A stretch of 64,000 nt of DNA from Mycteria americana (GCF_035582795.1 NC_134367.1:2606501-2670500), one strand, 5' to 3'; positions 23,549 through 34,605 are shown, counted from the stretch's first letter. Notes: generated from the letters alone by a model not told the origin. Made by a program: numbers and translations.

Positions 23549-23570
23549 GCATGCTGGGAGTTGTAGTCCC
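23549..23570 (-). promoter_or_regulatory. ZNF143/THAP11-type element 3
   Basis: The plus strand reads GCATGCTGGGAGTTGTAGTC. The reverse complement, GACTACAACTCCCAGCATGC, is an essentially perfect copy of the element and the best of the four. Confidence 0.92.
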
Positions 23571-23608
23571 CGCGCGGCGGCTCTCCCCGTCACCCTGGGG
23601 AGGGGGGA

Positions 23609-23624
23609 ACTACAAGTCCCAGGG
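23609..23624 (+). promoter_or_regulatory. ZNF143/THAP11-type element 4 (opposite orientation)
   Basis: ACTACAAGTCCCAGGG is read on the plus strand, matching the ACTACAANTCCCAG core. It is oriented toward the rightward gene, opposite to elements 1-3. Confidence 0.82.
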
Positions 23625-23653
23625 TCTCACAGCTGCAGCAGGTGGGAGCTTGG

Positions 23654-23674
23654 ATGTTGATATCAACATGGCGC
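23654..23674 (+). promoter_or_regulatory. 16-bp palindrome overlapping a YY1-type box
   Basis: ATGTTGATATCAACAT (23,654-23,669) is its own reverse complement. AACATGGCGC (23,665-23,674) overlaps its right arm and fits the YY1 consensus AANATGGCG. Such boxes often lie just downstream of a transcription start, which would place the rightward start near here. Confidence 0.7.
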
Positions 23675-23975
23675 TTGTCAGACAGACAAAGACAGTCAGT
23701 CTGGTGTGATTGAGCCAAAAAAAAAAAAAAAAAAAAAGAGGGAGCGAGCGAGGAGGAGGGAGCGGCAGGAGGAGAGCCAGGCGGGGAGGGGGGCCCTTGT
23801 CCTCGGGGGGGCTGGGGAGGGGGCCTCGGCGGCCGAGGGATTTCCTCCCCCCCCTATTGTTCTCGTCCCTCTGCGCCCCCGTTAATCTCCCCTCACGCTG
23901 GGGCGGGGGCGGGCGGGGGGACCCCCCCACTCCTGCCGTTACATGGTGAGGTGGAGACGCCGCCAGCACCCAGAG
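23670..23975 (+). other. HMBOX1: Probable HMBOX1 non-coding exon 1
   Basis: A strong donor, CCCAGAG|GTGAGTGT, lies at 23,975/23,976 on the plus strand, inside the CpG island and divergent from INTS9. In vertebrates the gene head-to-head with INTS9 is HMBOX1 (HOT1), a homeobox protein that binds telomeric repeats, and its first exon is untranslated. The gene name rests on this known order, not on coding sequence, since none of its protein is encoded in the window. The start is placed after the YY1-type box and is uncertain. The exon would include an A21 run (23,717-23,737) and a purine-rich tract. A second possible donor, ACATG|GTGAGG, is at 23,945/23,946. Confidence 0.62.
23717..23800 (+). 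repeat. A21 run followed by GA-rich tract
   Basis: Twenty-one A residues (23,717-23,737) run into GAGGGAGCGAGCGAGGAGGA and further purine-rich sequence. The strand bias lies across the presumed 5' UTR of the rightward transcript. Confidence 0.85.
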
Positions 23976-24012
23976 GTGAGTGTCGCTTGTGGGGAGGAGG
24001 GAAGTGTGGGGC

Positions 24013-24079
24013 CGGGAAGGGGGGGGGGGGCGGGCGGGTGGGTGGGCTGGAGGGAGGGGGAGCGGGAAGGGGAAGGGGG
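24013..24079 (+). other. G-rich tract with G-quadruplex potential
   Basis: Many runs of three or more G on the plus strand, including one of about 12, are followed by GGGCGGGTGGGTGGG-type spacing. The tract starts about 40 bp after the presumed HMBOX1 exon 1 donor, so it would be in the nascent RNA of intron 1. Confidence 0.75.
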
Positions 24080-27000
24080 TCCCCCCTCAGCCGGCACCGC
24101 GGCTGCCTGCGGGGGAGTTGCGCCGCGCCGGAGAGCGGGTTTCCTGGCGGCGCGGGATGCGAGTGAGGAGGGAAGCCGGGGCGGGGGGCGGCCGGGGGCG
24201 GGCAGGGGCAGCCCCTCAGCCCGGGCGGCCGCTCGCCCGCCGGCGGAGTTTGAGCCGCGGCTCGGGGTGGCTCCGCGTATCCCCCGGAGCGGGGGAGGAG
24301 GAAGGTGTCCCCGGGAGGCTGCTGCGGGGGTCTGCGGGAGGGCAGGGCAAGCTTTGGGCTTTAAAGAAGAGCCCTCCATCGTTGTTCCTGCCGTTTATTT
24401 ATTTATCTTTATTTTTTTTCCACCTCTCTCCCGGGTGTGGGGGTGACTGACTCGTGGTGGCGGAGTCCCCTCAGCCTGGGTGGGTGCCTTTTTTTTTTTT
24501 TTTTTTTTTTTTGTGGTGTTGTTTCGGTTTTGTTCGCCGCTGAGTTTGGGGCTGGGCTGGTGCGAGCCCCAGCGCGGGTGCGGAGGGCGGCGGGGGCCCC
24601 GGTTCCCTGTCCCCAGGACCCCGGAGGGGCTGCCCCGGCTCGGCCCAGCGGGAGTTTGGCCGGGGAAGGCAGAGGAAGGAGGGGAGGCTCCGAACCTGCG
24701 GGGATGGAGCCCGGCGCGCGCCCGGCATCGAGCCCCCTCGCCGGGGCTCTGCCGGGGAGCTCTGCCCGGGCTGGGGGGCTGAGGGGCCGCCGTGGGTGTG
24801 CTCCTTTCTAGGGGAGCCCCGGTACTTTGTGCCTATGGAGATGGGGGGCAATGGGGGCCACGGGTGCCCCAGACCCCGCTGGCTGCCAGGGCTGGGAGGC
24901 TGCGCGACGAGGAGGGCGAGATCTTTTTGCAGCTCCCGGGGCTTTGAGAGAGGGGTTTCGGGGAGGGTAAAAGCGTGAATCCGAATGGTGTCTTGTTGCT
25001 GGAGAGTTTAACATGGGAACGGGTGGGGGAGGAGGAGGAGGACCCGGAGGGAAGTCATTCCCAAAATGTGCGAGGAGAGCTTGGGTGGGGTGTCACAGGC
25101 TTGTTTATTTTGTACTTCTTAGGAGGAGAAGGGGGTAAATGCGTTTGTATCCGTGCCTGGGATCTTTTTTCGGAAGAACAGTGTGTTTGACCCCAGGACC
25201 GGTTGGAGGAAGCGGCAGGGAATGCCGCTGTTTTGCTGTGGTTCGGGGTTAAAACAAAACAAGAAGCGAGTGTTTTTAGGTGCAAAACACACATGCGAGA
25301 CAGACCGAGCCGAGTTCTTCAACCTCAGTTTTGTCTGATGGGTTTTTTCTTAGTTTTGTTCTAAGAGTGTCTCTTGGTATGTTTGTAGAGCGCTTCTTCG
25401 GAAAGCTTTTTTCTTTTTCCTCTTTGTGATAGGTCTGAAAAAGCCTTGGTCGTGTGTGCTGTTTTGCCCAGTCCTTTCGTGTTAGACACAAAAAAAATGC
25501 TTTTTTGGGGGGTGGGGAGGGAAGGAAGAGGAAATGCAGATTGTAAGCATGTTTGCTGTTTGTCTGTGAAGTCGGGTGTATCTCAATTTGTTCTCCTGCT
25601 CAAGTAACATTGGGAGTACAGATGAGTGGCTTTCAAGTACAAAATGTATATGAACAAAAGCTGGAAAGATTTAAACTTTGTAGGGAGGAAAGTGTTAAGC
25701 TGATGGCCAGGGCACGCCACTGTCGGAGCAGATCTGATAGACGCTAGCTACGTGCCCCTGCTTCAAACTAATGGGCATGGAGGAAAAGGAAACTGGTGGG
25801 CAAAAATACAATTTGTATGAATGATACCATGTAAAATATATCGTATGGGAGAGAGGGATTGTGCTCTGCAGACGATTTGTGGGCTGGCAAAACCCTGAAG
25901 TGCCTGCTTGCGTCCCGTGATATGACTAGCTCATTTCTGCAGGGCTCATCAGGTACAGTCTCTGCTTCCTTCCTGGGATGGTGCAGCTGGCATTTGATTT
26001 CCTCCATGGATGGGAGAGGAGGAGTCCTGTGCAGTTTTTTTCCCCGAGATGATTGCATTTTCTTTGGCCTTGCTGTACCCTGCCTCATTAGTAGGAACTG
26101 CATCTATATTTATTTACCATTATACCATGTCCCTTGGGATGTCGGGTGTAGTTTGGAGTAGGTATATATGGATTTATCACTCTTAACATTTTTTTTCCTC
26201 CCATCACGCTAGGACCAAATCCGTCAACAGCAGAGAACAAACTTAATTTATTCCTGTGTTTTGCATCTCCCTTTTTGCCATTTCTCTTCCAAATTGCTCC
26301 AAAAAACATCTCCGAGATGCGGATGGGGGAGGGAAGGAGGGGAGAAGTGAGAAAGGGATGGAATATGTTATCTGTGCAGGGATGCATTTGTTATCTGCAT
26401 GTTCTAGGAGCACCAGGCTCTGTGAGAGAGCAGGGTTTGATACTGCATCTGAAAACTGGGGTTTGGGAACGCTCTGTTCCCTTATGCGAAGATTTTTTTC
26501 TTCAGCCCCCCTACAGCCACAACTTTTTCTCTGTGGTTGACAGAAATTGTCTGACGAGCCTGGGCATGAGACTAGGAACAAGGAACTTGTGTTTTACTCA
26601 GCGATGTCTGTTCTTCCTCCTATCGTTCCTTTAGCACCAGTGCAAGCACCAGAACAGGCATCAGCATTTTTACTCCTGTGTCATCCAACTCTGTTCAGAG
26701 CAGGTCTAGACGACATTGTGGTATGCAGACTGCCAGCTGTGTTATAGGAACGCTGCCGTAGGTGGAAACTGCAGGCTTTTTAAAGAGTGGTAAGGAAATC
26801 TTGAAGAAAATCCTGTGTGGATGAGGCCTGCTTATCTCTATAACTACTTTACTGAGCGGTCTTGAGCAATTCCTTTCTATTTGTTGACCTTTCTAGAAAA
26901 CGTGCAGCTCTCTAGCACTGTGATTCTGATAATTCCGCAGAATTAGTAACCAGTGTCAGCTGCAGAAAGCTTACTTCTAAGGCAGTTCCTGTGTGGGTCT

Positions 27001-27679
27001 TACTGGTCTCTTTCGAAAGGATATTAAAAGTTCATGGCTGTCTAGTGTTTTGAAAACTAAATTATTATGAAGTGCTTACTTTATAGTGATAATCCACAAG
27101 TTCATGGAAGTGTTTGGTATGTTTTTTCATCGATATCTGGAGCTGGGAAAGCAGTGGGGTTCTGACATTCACTTTTTAAACTAATTTTATTTTTAATAAA
27201 ATGAATTTTTCATAAGCATTAATTTCAAGAACGGTTCTGTCATTAACTTTTGGGACTGCTCTTTTTTTGTTGTATGTTGGGTCTTTAGGATACGATGTTT
27301 GGGCGGGGAATTGGAAGAATTAATGAAACTGAACCATGGGAAAGGAAGAAAGCTGTACTGTCCCTTTCATAAAGGGATCTCGGAAGATGTTTGGTTGTAT
27401 ATGTGAGAAAATAAACCAATTTGCATGAAATGACAGCACATTTTAATCTAAAGCAAGCAACTTGTGCTTTACAGTGATTTCTGTGCAGAGCTTTTAGGGA
27501 CACTACAGAATTACACATTACAGTGTTGGGATCCGTGGCAAATATTTTTCATCTTCTGTAAAGTTTAGGATTTGAAATCAAACACGTGAAGGGATGCTGT
27601 CAGCTTAAGAATTCTACTGCAAAAAAACCATGCCTTCATTCTCCTATCGATAACTTTATGCAGCTTTGACACTTCTTCT

Positions 27680-27745
27680 AAAGTCACTGAAGTCGATTTC
27701 ACTTTATACTGATTTTAATGGAGCAGGCATTGGATTCCACATAAA
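27680..27745. repeat. Ancient amniote repeat fragment
   Basis: CACTGAAGTCGATTTCACTT followed by TATACTGATTTTAATGGAGC resembles the old amniote repeat with paired CACTGAAGTCAATGG / CCATTGACTTCAATGG words. The fragment is short and diverged. Confidence 0.35.
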
Positions 27746-29184
27746 TGTCCTCGTGGGATTGGGCTTTAATTATACCTATGCTGATAATATTATCTTGTGG
27801 GTTATCAATGAAGTGAGACCAATGTCATGATTATAGTGGGATTTTTAGGAGATAATGAGAAGAATTTGAATTTTGGGGGGACTAACTCATATCCCTAAAG
27901 CTGGTTTTATACATAAGATTAGTAATAAACTATTTTAGTATTCTAATATTCCTGTATTGGGTAAAGCTCCCTTCTGACGTGTATAAAATTAGGATGGCTG
28001 GGTAGCAAAGTATACTAAGAATTCATATTTGAACACTCAGTCATGCAAACGGATTGTATGTTAGCTATGAATGCAATTTCCAGTGTTAATGCTAAAGATA
28101 AGTGTTTTGACAGATGCTTTTAATTTGGGGAACAATACAAGCAAGAATAACAGGATATGAAAAGAAAGTGTTATTTTTCATTTCGCAGGTGGCAAACCAA
28201 GGTGTAGAGGGATTAACTTGCCCTGGTTCCTACATGGAGTCTGCAGCAGAACTAGTAATCAGTCTGTGATCTCAAGGGTTTGTCAGGGCTTTAATCAGAG
28301 TTTTCCTTCCTCCCCTCATTAATTGGCTAATTTCCACATTTTGAAACTAACGTCTAGAGATTATTTTTCTTTCCTCCAGTTTCAAACTTTATAGCCTGAA
28401 GTTTTTTCATTTCCAGTCGAGCCTTGAAAACGCAGGGTTGGAAAGCTTCCTCTGAACAGCACCTCCCTGACATACCATACTATCTTGAAACAGCCTCTGA
28501 CAAGTGAACCCTCTCATTGAAATCATGTGAGGAATTTTATTACTCAACTCTGAAGATCTTCTGGGGGAAAGGAGGTTGCAAACTATTAACTATGTGGTCT
28601 TCGTTGCAAATTGGCACATAAAATGTTCTTATGTATTGAGGCAGTCATGTGGTCCACAGAAAGAAGTAGAGAATCGGCTCTGTAGTTGCTGGCCAACTGA
28701 AAATTTCATCTTGTAACGGGGAGAAATACATTTATTTTTGTGTTGTGCCTCCTAAAAAGAGATATATTTGCTTGAAATCTGGTCTTTCTTTAAACATGGT
28801 ATTGTTTGATTTCCTTCCCTTCTCCTCCCACTTGGCTAGGTGTTTATACAGGTTTAGCCTGTGACCATAAAAGCATGTGGAGAAGCTTTTATGATAGGTA
28901 ACCTTAAAGAATATATTGTGTTTGGGATGCTTCTTTTCTTTGCTGTTGCAGTTGGGTTTACCAAAAGCTCGTTGTTCATGCGGGCTTCCTGCATAATATG
29001 CTGCTGAGCAAAGTGCTCGTTTCACAGTTATGAAACTGCTATTGCAATTACTGCATCGTAAAGCCTAACCTAATCAGAAGTGATCGATTTATGGCCATAA
29101 CTTGTGTGGTATGCTAGTGGAGTACGGCTCTGATGTTTCACATCTGATTCATTATGGCCGAGCCACCATCCTTCTATGAGAAAA

Positions 29185-29345
29185 TAATACTTTGTACCTT
29201 TGTTTGTAAATCTTTAAGTGCTTTACAGAGGTATCAGTATTTTACAAATAGAGAAACTGAGGCATAAGTGCCAAGTCACTCACTCAAGGTCACATACTGA
29301 GTCAGTGGCAATTGAACACGGCTGTCTCTTCCCCATCTATATTGC
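29185..29345 (-). repeat. MIR-like SINE remnant, antisense
   Basis: The plus strand reads AAGTGCTTTACAGAGGTATC, then TTTTACAAATAGAGAAACTG, then AGGCATAAGTGCCAAG, then TCAAGGTCACATACTGAGTC. This is in order the reverse complement of a MIR body (AAACTGAGGC, CAAGGTCACACAGC). It is the clearest MIR-like copy in the window. Confidence 0.75.
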
Positions 29346-29424
29346 ACGTCCACATCTGTGATATGTTAATATATATTAACCATATAGGGATTTATTGGCT
29401 GGTCATCTCATGTGCTCGATAAGA

Positions 29425-29500
29425 ATACCTAAGTCAATGAAATTTTTTTACAGTGATGAGAGGATTTCCCATGTTCCATTGACTTCTGTGGTTTGACACT
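29425..29500. repeat. Ancient repeat-like inverted words
   Basis: AAGTCAATG (29,431-29,439) and CATTGACTT (29,477-29,485) are exact reverse complements 37 bp apart. These words recur in old amniote interspersed repeats. Confidence 0.35.
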
Positions 29501-31059
29501 TGTCATCCTTATTTATTCAGTTCATTTTATTGCTTTTAAATCCATTAGATTTCCCTCCCCATCAGGCCAAAAGCACTACAGGGGTAAACTGTCTCACAAG
29601 ACTGTAAGGGATGCCCCTTTTTCTTGCATAGCCTTTCTTCTGCTTCGTTTAATAGGAGTTTTTCAGTGTTGGACTTCAAATCTATCTCAGGAATGCACAT
29701 GCATGTTTGTTATTGTTTTGATTCGGCACCATGTTAATGTAGACACCAAAAGGTTGAACAATTACTGTTTTGATGCGCTTTTTTAAGAATTAAAAAATTA
29801 ATCCATGACTGGTTATTCTACCCGTCTGTGTGCAGATTTCCCTTCCCCGGTTCTTAATCAAAGCTGCACACAGAGTCTGAAGTTAAAGACTACTCTTAAA
29901 ACCGGGAACCGCTGTAGTGCAGTGCTTCTGAGAAAGTGTATTCTGCTTTATCTTTCCTGTGCAGCCAACCAGAAGGTATGGAAGGTCAGTTAACTCTTTC
30001 TCCTACAGAATTCCTCTATGAACATTTACTTCATTTCATGTTGGTTTCAGTGCAGTTACTAGCCTGAAACTTACTATTAAGCATAGCCCTTCATCAGGTT
30101 GTATGTATGTATACACCAAAATTACTTCTGTACTATGTATGGCTTGACAAAGACCTAACTTTGTGTGTATGTCCCCGGTGTGTTGGTGAATACTTCTTCC
30201 AGTCACTATTTGCCCCATGGGTGGAGTGTTGTTTCCAGATCTACTGAAGAGTTTCTCGCAGCCTGAGGAAACAAATTTTATTACCTGCTTCATGTGTGGA
30301 GGTAGCATTCTTTTATTCTCCGTACGTGTAAGATGTCTATTTAGGCTATATTAAATTTATGTGAACCCCATTCACTGCTGTGGTGGTAGATGAGGTCTTA
30401 ATATTGGGCTAAGGAAGTAATTTACAAGCCAGGCGTATAAAATACATTAATTATGTCTGGCTTTAAATACCCCCAGCTGAATCTCACTTGCCCTGAATTC
30501 TTGGCATCAGTTTTCTCCCCACTTTGGAGTTAAGAAGACTTATTTTCTTTAAAAAAAACAAACAAAACAACAACTGAATTTTACGTTCACCAGTAAAACA
30601 GCTCCTACTGCTGAAACAATACTGTAGGCTACTCTTTTCAGTGAACCTTGTGAACAGCCAGTTTTATTCTTCTGATAAGCCTATGCCCTATCAGTTGGGA
30701 GGTGTAGCATATAGTCATTTCCTGCATTTTGAGCTGCCCATTTCTTATGAGCTCTGAAGTAAGCACTGAATCTGCTTTTTGTTCTTCCAGTGGTACTGTA
30801 ATACTAATGGAAGCAGAAAGCATTTAGTTAGTTCATAAAATACAAGCACTGTTTCTACTTGGATATTTACTCTGACCTTTATTTTGGACAGTTTCTCTGC
30901 CATGATCAGATTCTCTGATTACAATGTCAGCTTTCACTAGAAATCTCTTTGTGATTTAACTGGCAGGGTTTTGGAGTTCGAGCAACTGAGTATGCAGCAG
31001 CTCTGACATTAAGTAGTACTCAAATGTTGACGAGGAAAGTTCTTCCTGGCAATGAGGTT

Positions 31060-31235
31060 GTGCTGGGCTCTCGTTTCTAGGCTCTGCCATAGGTCTCACT
31101 TTATGACCCAGGGCAAACTTCTTGACTTGCCTGCGTTCCAGTATGTAATATGAAAATAATCCTTTCGGGGCTGTTGAGATGCTTTCACGTTCGTAAAGTA
31201 TTTGAAGATTCTTGGCTGGATGGTAGTGCGTGCTG
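31060..31235 (+). repeat. MIR-like SINE remnant
   Basis: The order CTCTGCCATAGGTCTCAC, GACCCAGGGCAAACTTCTTG, ATATGAAAATAATCC, GCTGTTGAGATGCTTTCACG, then TCGTAAAGTATTTGAAGATT follows the layout of a plus-strand MIR/CORE-SINE (TCTGCCACT, GACCTTGGGCAAGT, AAATGGGGATAAT, TGTAAAGCGCTTTGAGA). Confidence 0.65.
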
Positions 31236-31570
31236 CTGCTCTCGGTAGTATAAACATGAATATCATAAGTGTGTTTACACAGAATAAGAACTAGTTAGTT
31301 AAGCTAATACTGATTTTTTCATGCTGCAGATGGGAGCGGTAAGTAGTTGATCACAGTTTTCTCAACTAAGTTGTATTATGCATGGTTTCCAGACGTCGTA
31401 GTCGGTTGTTCCCTGACCGTTTGCATTTCATGGGGGCTCCATCTGTTTGATGGAGCGGTGCTGTTCAGTGATAAGTACAGCAGTCTGAAAAAGAGGGAAC
31501 TTACTGAACTTGAAACTTATTCCTCCCTCTTTAATTTCCTCATCCGTAGAAGCAGAATGATGTTAACATA

Positions 31571-32870
31571 TTGGAGATTCATAAAATTTAAGGCGAGAAC
31601 AGACAATTAAATCGCCTTGTCTGATATGTTTTATATGCTTTGTATCACAAGCTTTACATTTTAATCATTTACTCTGAAACTGAGACCAGTAACTGGTGTT
31701 TGGCTAAAAACAATCTGAAAGCTTTCCAGCCTTGAGTGTCCATCGTTGATAATTTCAGACTCATCACTTCACTTGGTAGTTTGTGCCATCTCACTGTTAA
31801 AAAGTAAGTGGCTGATTTCTAATTTGAGTTTGTCTAAGTTCTGCCGCTGGTGCTTGTTACGACTTTCCTGACAAGATTAGAGCCCTTTAGTATCCAGTAC
31901 TTTCTTGCCATAGAGGTACTTACACTCTGTAATCAAGTTACTCGATTGATAAGGAAACAGAGTTGAGCTTTTAAGTCTCACTCTGAGGCATTTTCTCCAG
32001 CACTCAGATCATCCGGTGATTCTTCATGGTCTCCGTTTATTTTTAACACTGTGGAAACGAGAAAAATGGTGAATGTTCCAGCCTGTGTCTGATCCGTACT
32101 GAATACCGAGGTGTGATGGCCCTTTTTGCTACGCAGCCCTTTAAAAGGTTTACAGTAGCCCTTTTGCAGAGGGGAATCCTCTTCATGAGCCTCACTGCTC
32201 CAGCACTGAGATTCTTTCTAGTTAAGTCTGGCATTTAGTAGTAGTTACAGTCTGCATTTCTTCGGCTATAAATTTGCCTTTGCATTCAGATGTGTTTTGC
32301 TTTCCTGAGCTAAGTTAAGGTAGGTATTCAGACTGCTTTCTTTTGCTCACAATAATGTACTGTTCCTATCGCCCTGGTGTCAGTCACAGATTTTTATCTG
32401 CAGTGATAAAAATGTTGAACTGCATCAGACCTTAAATTTAGTGACAAAAAAGTTAGCATGATGCAATCCCAGGAAGTAGATTAAGAACTGGCTAACTGAC
32501 AGCTCTCAGAAAGTACCAGTCGATACGGAGCAGCCGATGTGGATTTCCACTAGAACCAAAGTACGCTCTGTGCACATACTTTCTTCTATTCAACTACATT
32601 TGTAATATCAAAGACCAAAGTTAGTCCTTTATCAAGACATTTGCCATTAAAACATGCTGACTGGCCCTACCGATGTCCCTGTTCTCTAATTCTTTACTGG
32701 AAATTTTTTTTTTTTTTTTTTTTTCCTGTTGGTTTGCCTGGATTGATACCCAGCTGATCGCCTTACAGCTCTCCAGATTTGCTCCATCCCCTTTTTGAGC
32801 ATTAGCATGATATGAACATCCACCTGGCCTGGGGTTTTCCCCTCATTTTCCAGACAGTCCCTCATTAAAA
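31571..32870 (-). mobile_element. Ancient decayed CR1 LINE (old amniote subfamily)
   Basis: The plus strand shows in order the reverse complement of an old CR1. It has ATTCATAAAATTTAAGGCGA and AATTAAATCGCCTTGTCTGA near 31,571 (3' end), TTTGTGCCATCTCACTGTTA, GGCATTTTCTCCAGCACTCA near 31,990, GATGGCCCTTTTTGCTACGC near 32,117, TGGATTTCCACTAGAACCAA near 32,540, ATTAAAACATGCTGACTGGC near 32,650, then GAGCATTAGCATGATATGAA near 32,800. This order matches turtle/crocodile-type CR1 consensus as I recall it. Internal deletions and a T21 run (32,704-32,724) are visible, and no reverse transcriptase frame survives. It is older than copies A-C. Confidence 0.75.
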
Positions 32871-33650
32871 AAGAAAAAACCCCACCCTACAAGACTGCAA
32901 AAAGCCCACTTCGGTGCGTGTTTTGTAGGCTCATTTCAAATGTTTCACTCTTAATGGATTTGCTGGAAATCATCTTTTATTACTGATGAATTAGAAGGTA
33001 TTTTGTGTGAAAAAGCATGTTGTCCCAGTCTAACAGAGAACTGTTCACAGTAATTCTGGTTCTCCCTTCCACTAGAAAGTTAGTTTTAAAAATTTTATTA
33101 TTATCATATTATTTTTTGTGTGCGTGTTGAATCTTGCACTTTGGTTAGTAAGGGGAACATCCCAAGACCTTTTGTTCCTGAATGTCTGCAAGTATAAAAC
33201 CGTAATGCTTTTGGGGCAGCTGTGGTGCTTCTGCTGGCAGATTGCACAGCATCGTGGAAGTGAAGACCCTTCCAACCTTTACAAGCGGCTACTTCTGAAG
33301 ACACTTGTGAAGTATCCTTCAGTTCATTTCATGGGCGTAATTCTGATAAGTATTGGTGTCACTCCTCTGTCACACTCAAGTAAATTCTGTTTTATTCATA
33401 GCAGTGTGCCTTCTTACTTTTTGTTAAAAATGCAGCTGCCTTCACTTGCTGGCTGTTCCCTTGCATTTCCCTTTTCCTGTCCCAAACTGATTTAGCTTTT
33501 TACTCCCTCCATGTTGCAGCTGTAATCAGCAGCACACACGAATGTCTCTGTAGGAGAGGCAGTATTTTTGCTCTTGCTTTTTAGGACACTGTGTAATATG
33601 GGATCTTGAAACCAAACCTCATTTAAATACCACTGTCAGTAAGAAGTGTG

Positions 33651-33745
33651 TTGTATTTTGGTTTTGTGGGAGTTTTTGGGTTGGTGGGTTTTTTTGTTGT
33701 GTGGGTTTTTTTTGTTGTTGTTGTTTTTTTTTTTTTTTTTTTTTT
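33651..33745 (+). repeat. G/T-rich simple sequence with T22
   Basis: About 95 bp made almost only of T and G on the plus strand, ending in 22 T residues (33,724-33,745). Confidence 0.85.
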
Positions 33746-34524
33746 AAATTAAGGTAGGTGTTTGAAAGGACTTGATCCCTGAGAAAGTCCCTGTTTTGAA
33801 ACTTGCAAATTCCAGGCAGATAAAATGCAAAGAGGTCAGGCGAGTATCTGAAGTTTGGGATATCTGCTTCCTTTCTGCCTATCGAGTGGAAAACCTGCCA
33901 TAGCGATAGGCTTTCAGGAAGGATTTGGAAGGGGGGAGAAAGGGAAGAGGACTGAGGCACAGGATCTCAGGAGGCTGGGAAAGATACTATAAAAGAAGGT
34001 ATGCCATTTCTACTGCTTGCAGTCTGAGGTGTGGCACTGTGGAAGTCTAAGGCAAGTAATAGGGACTCAAAAATGTGTGCTGTTTTGTTGGACGTAAATA
34101 TGTCTTATAACGCAAGCCTCTGAGCTCAGCCAGCGGCTTTCCTGCCTCCTAGCTAAATCAGTATCTGATTTTTCTGTTCCTCTGCTGTCTTCTTGCGGGA
34201 GTTGTTTACTGACTGAAATTGTTTCCATATGGCTGCAATGTAGAGCTTGATTACATTAAATGTGGCGCTTTCCTGTGGCATTGCAGTGCTATAGAAAGAT
34301 CATCCCTCTTTCTCTTCTTCCAACCTCCCCTTCCTCCAACTTGTGTAGGTATTATCTTCCCCCTTGCTCTGAGGCTTGTAGAACTGGAAGACTGGGATCC
34401 AGTTCTTTTTTGGGTCTTTGTATTTGATTGCTTAGGTGGGTTACATTTGTGTATAAATTGTTGATAGAACACTTCAGATGAAGATCAGAGTGACAGTAGT
34501 TGCAGTTTGAGAGCATTACTGGAG

Positions 34525-34605
34525 CTGGGGCCCCAATGTATTAAGCACTGAACAAGTATGCGGAGAAGAGAGTCTCTACTTCCAAAGAGCTTACTGCTCA
34601 TCAGG
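34525..34605. repeat. Ancient amniote repeat fragment
   Basis: GGGGCCCCAATGTATTAAGC, then ACTGAACAAGTATG, then CTTCCAAAGAGCTTACTGCT follows the order of an old repeat with GGCACTGTACAAACAC and CCCCAAAGAGCTTACAGTCT. It is related to the fragment at 3,655-3,710. Confidence 0.45.

Larger units (their letters stand above)
22900..25100. promoter_or_regulatory. CpG island and bidirectional promoter (INTS9 / HMBOX1)
   Basis: Base composition changes sharply to GC-rich with many CpG dinucleotides, in contrast to AT-rich DNA on both sides. INTS9 starts leftward inside it (ATG at 23,316), and a rightward donor sits at 23,975, so the two transcription units diverge from less than 700 bp. The core (23,390-23,680) holds four ZNF143/THAP11-type elements, a CCAAT box and a YY1-type box. 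GC boxes follow at about 23,899-23,920. No TATA box is evident, as expected for an island promoter of two broadly expressed genes. The boundaries are by eye. Confidence 0.9.
23976..31570 (+). other. HMBOX1: Presumed HMBOX1 intron 1, first segment
   Basis: It starts in the CpG island (to about 25,100; T24 run at 24,489-24,512) and passes into ordinary AT-richer DNA. I find no coding exon. Repeat-like pieces are at 27,680-27,745, 29,185-29,345, 29,425-29,500 and 31,060-31,235. Open frames inside the island are explained by GC content. Confidence 0.6.

Noticed and set aside
23610..24379. Minus-strand proline-rich open frames (119 and 146 codons)
   Set aside because: They arise from GC-rich island sequence and show no similarity or splice logic.
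23943..24446. Plus-strand open frame starting ATG-GTG-AGG near the donor at 23,975
   Set aside because: It runs through a strong splice donor into intron sequence, and other frames over the same region are equally open. The ATG may be in the 5' UTR but the frame is not credible coding.
32043..32234. 63-codon minus-strand open frame
   Set aside because: It falls inside the decayed ancient CR1 and does not match CR1 protein; chance frame.
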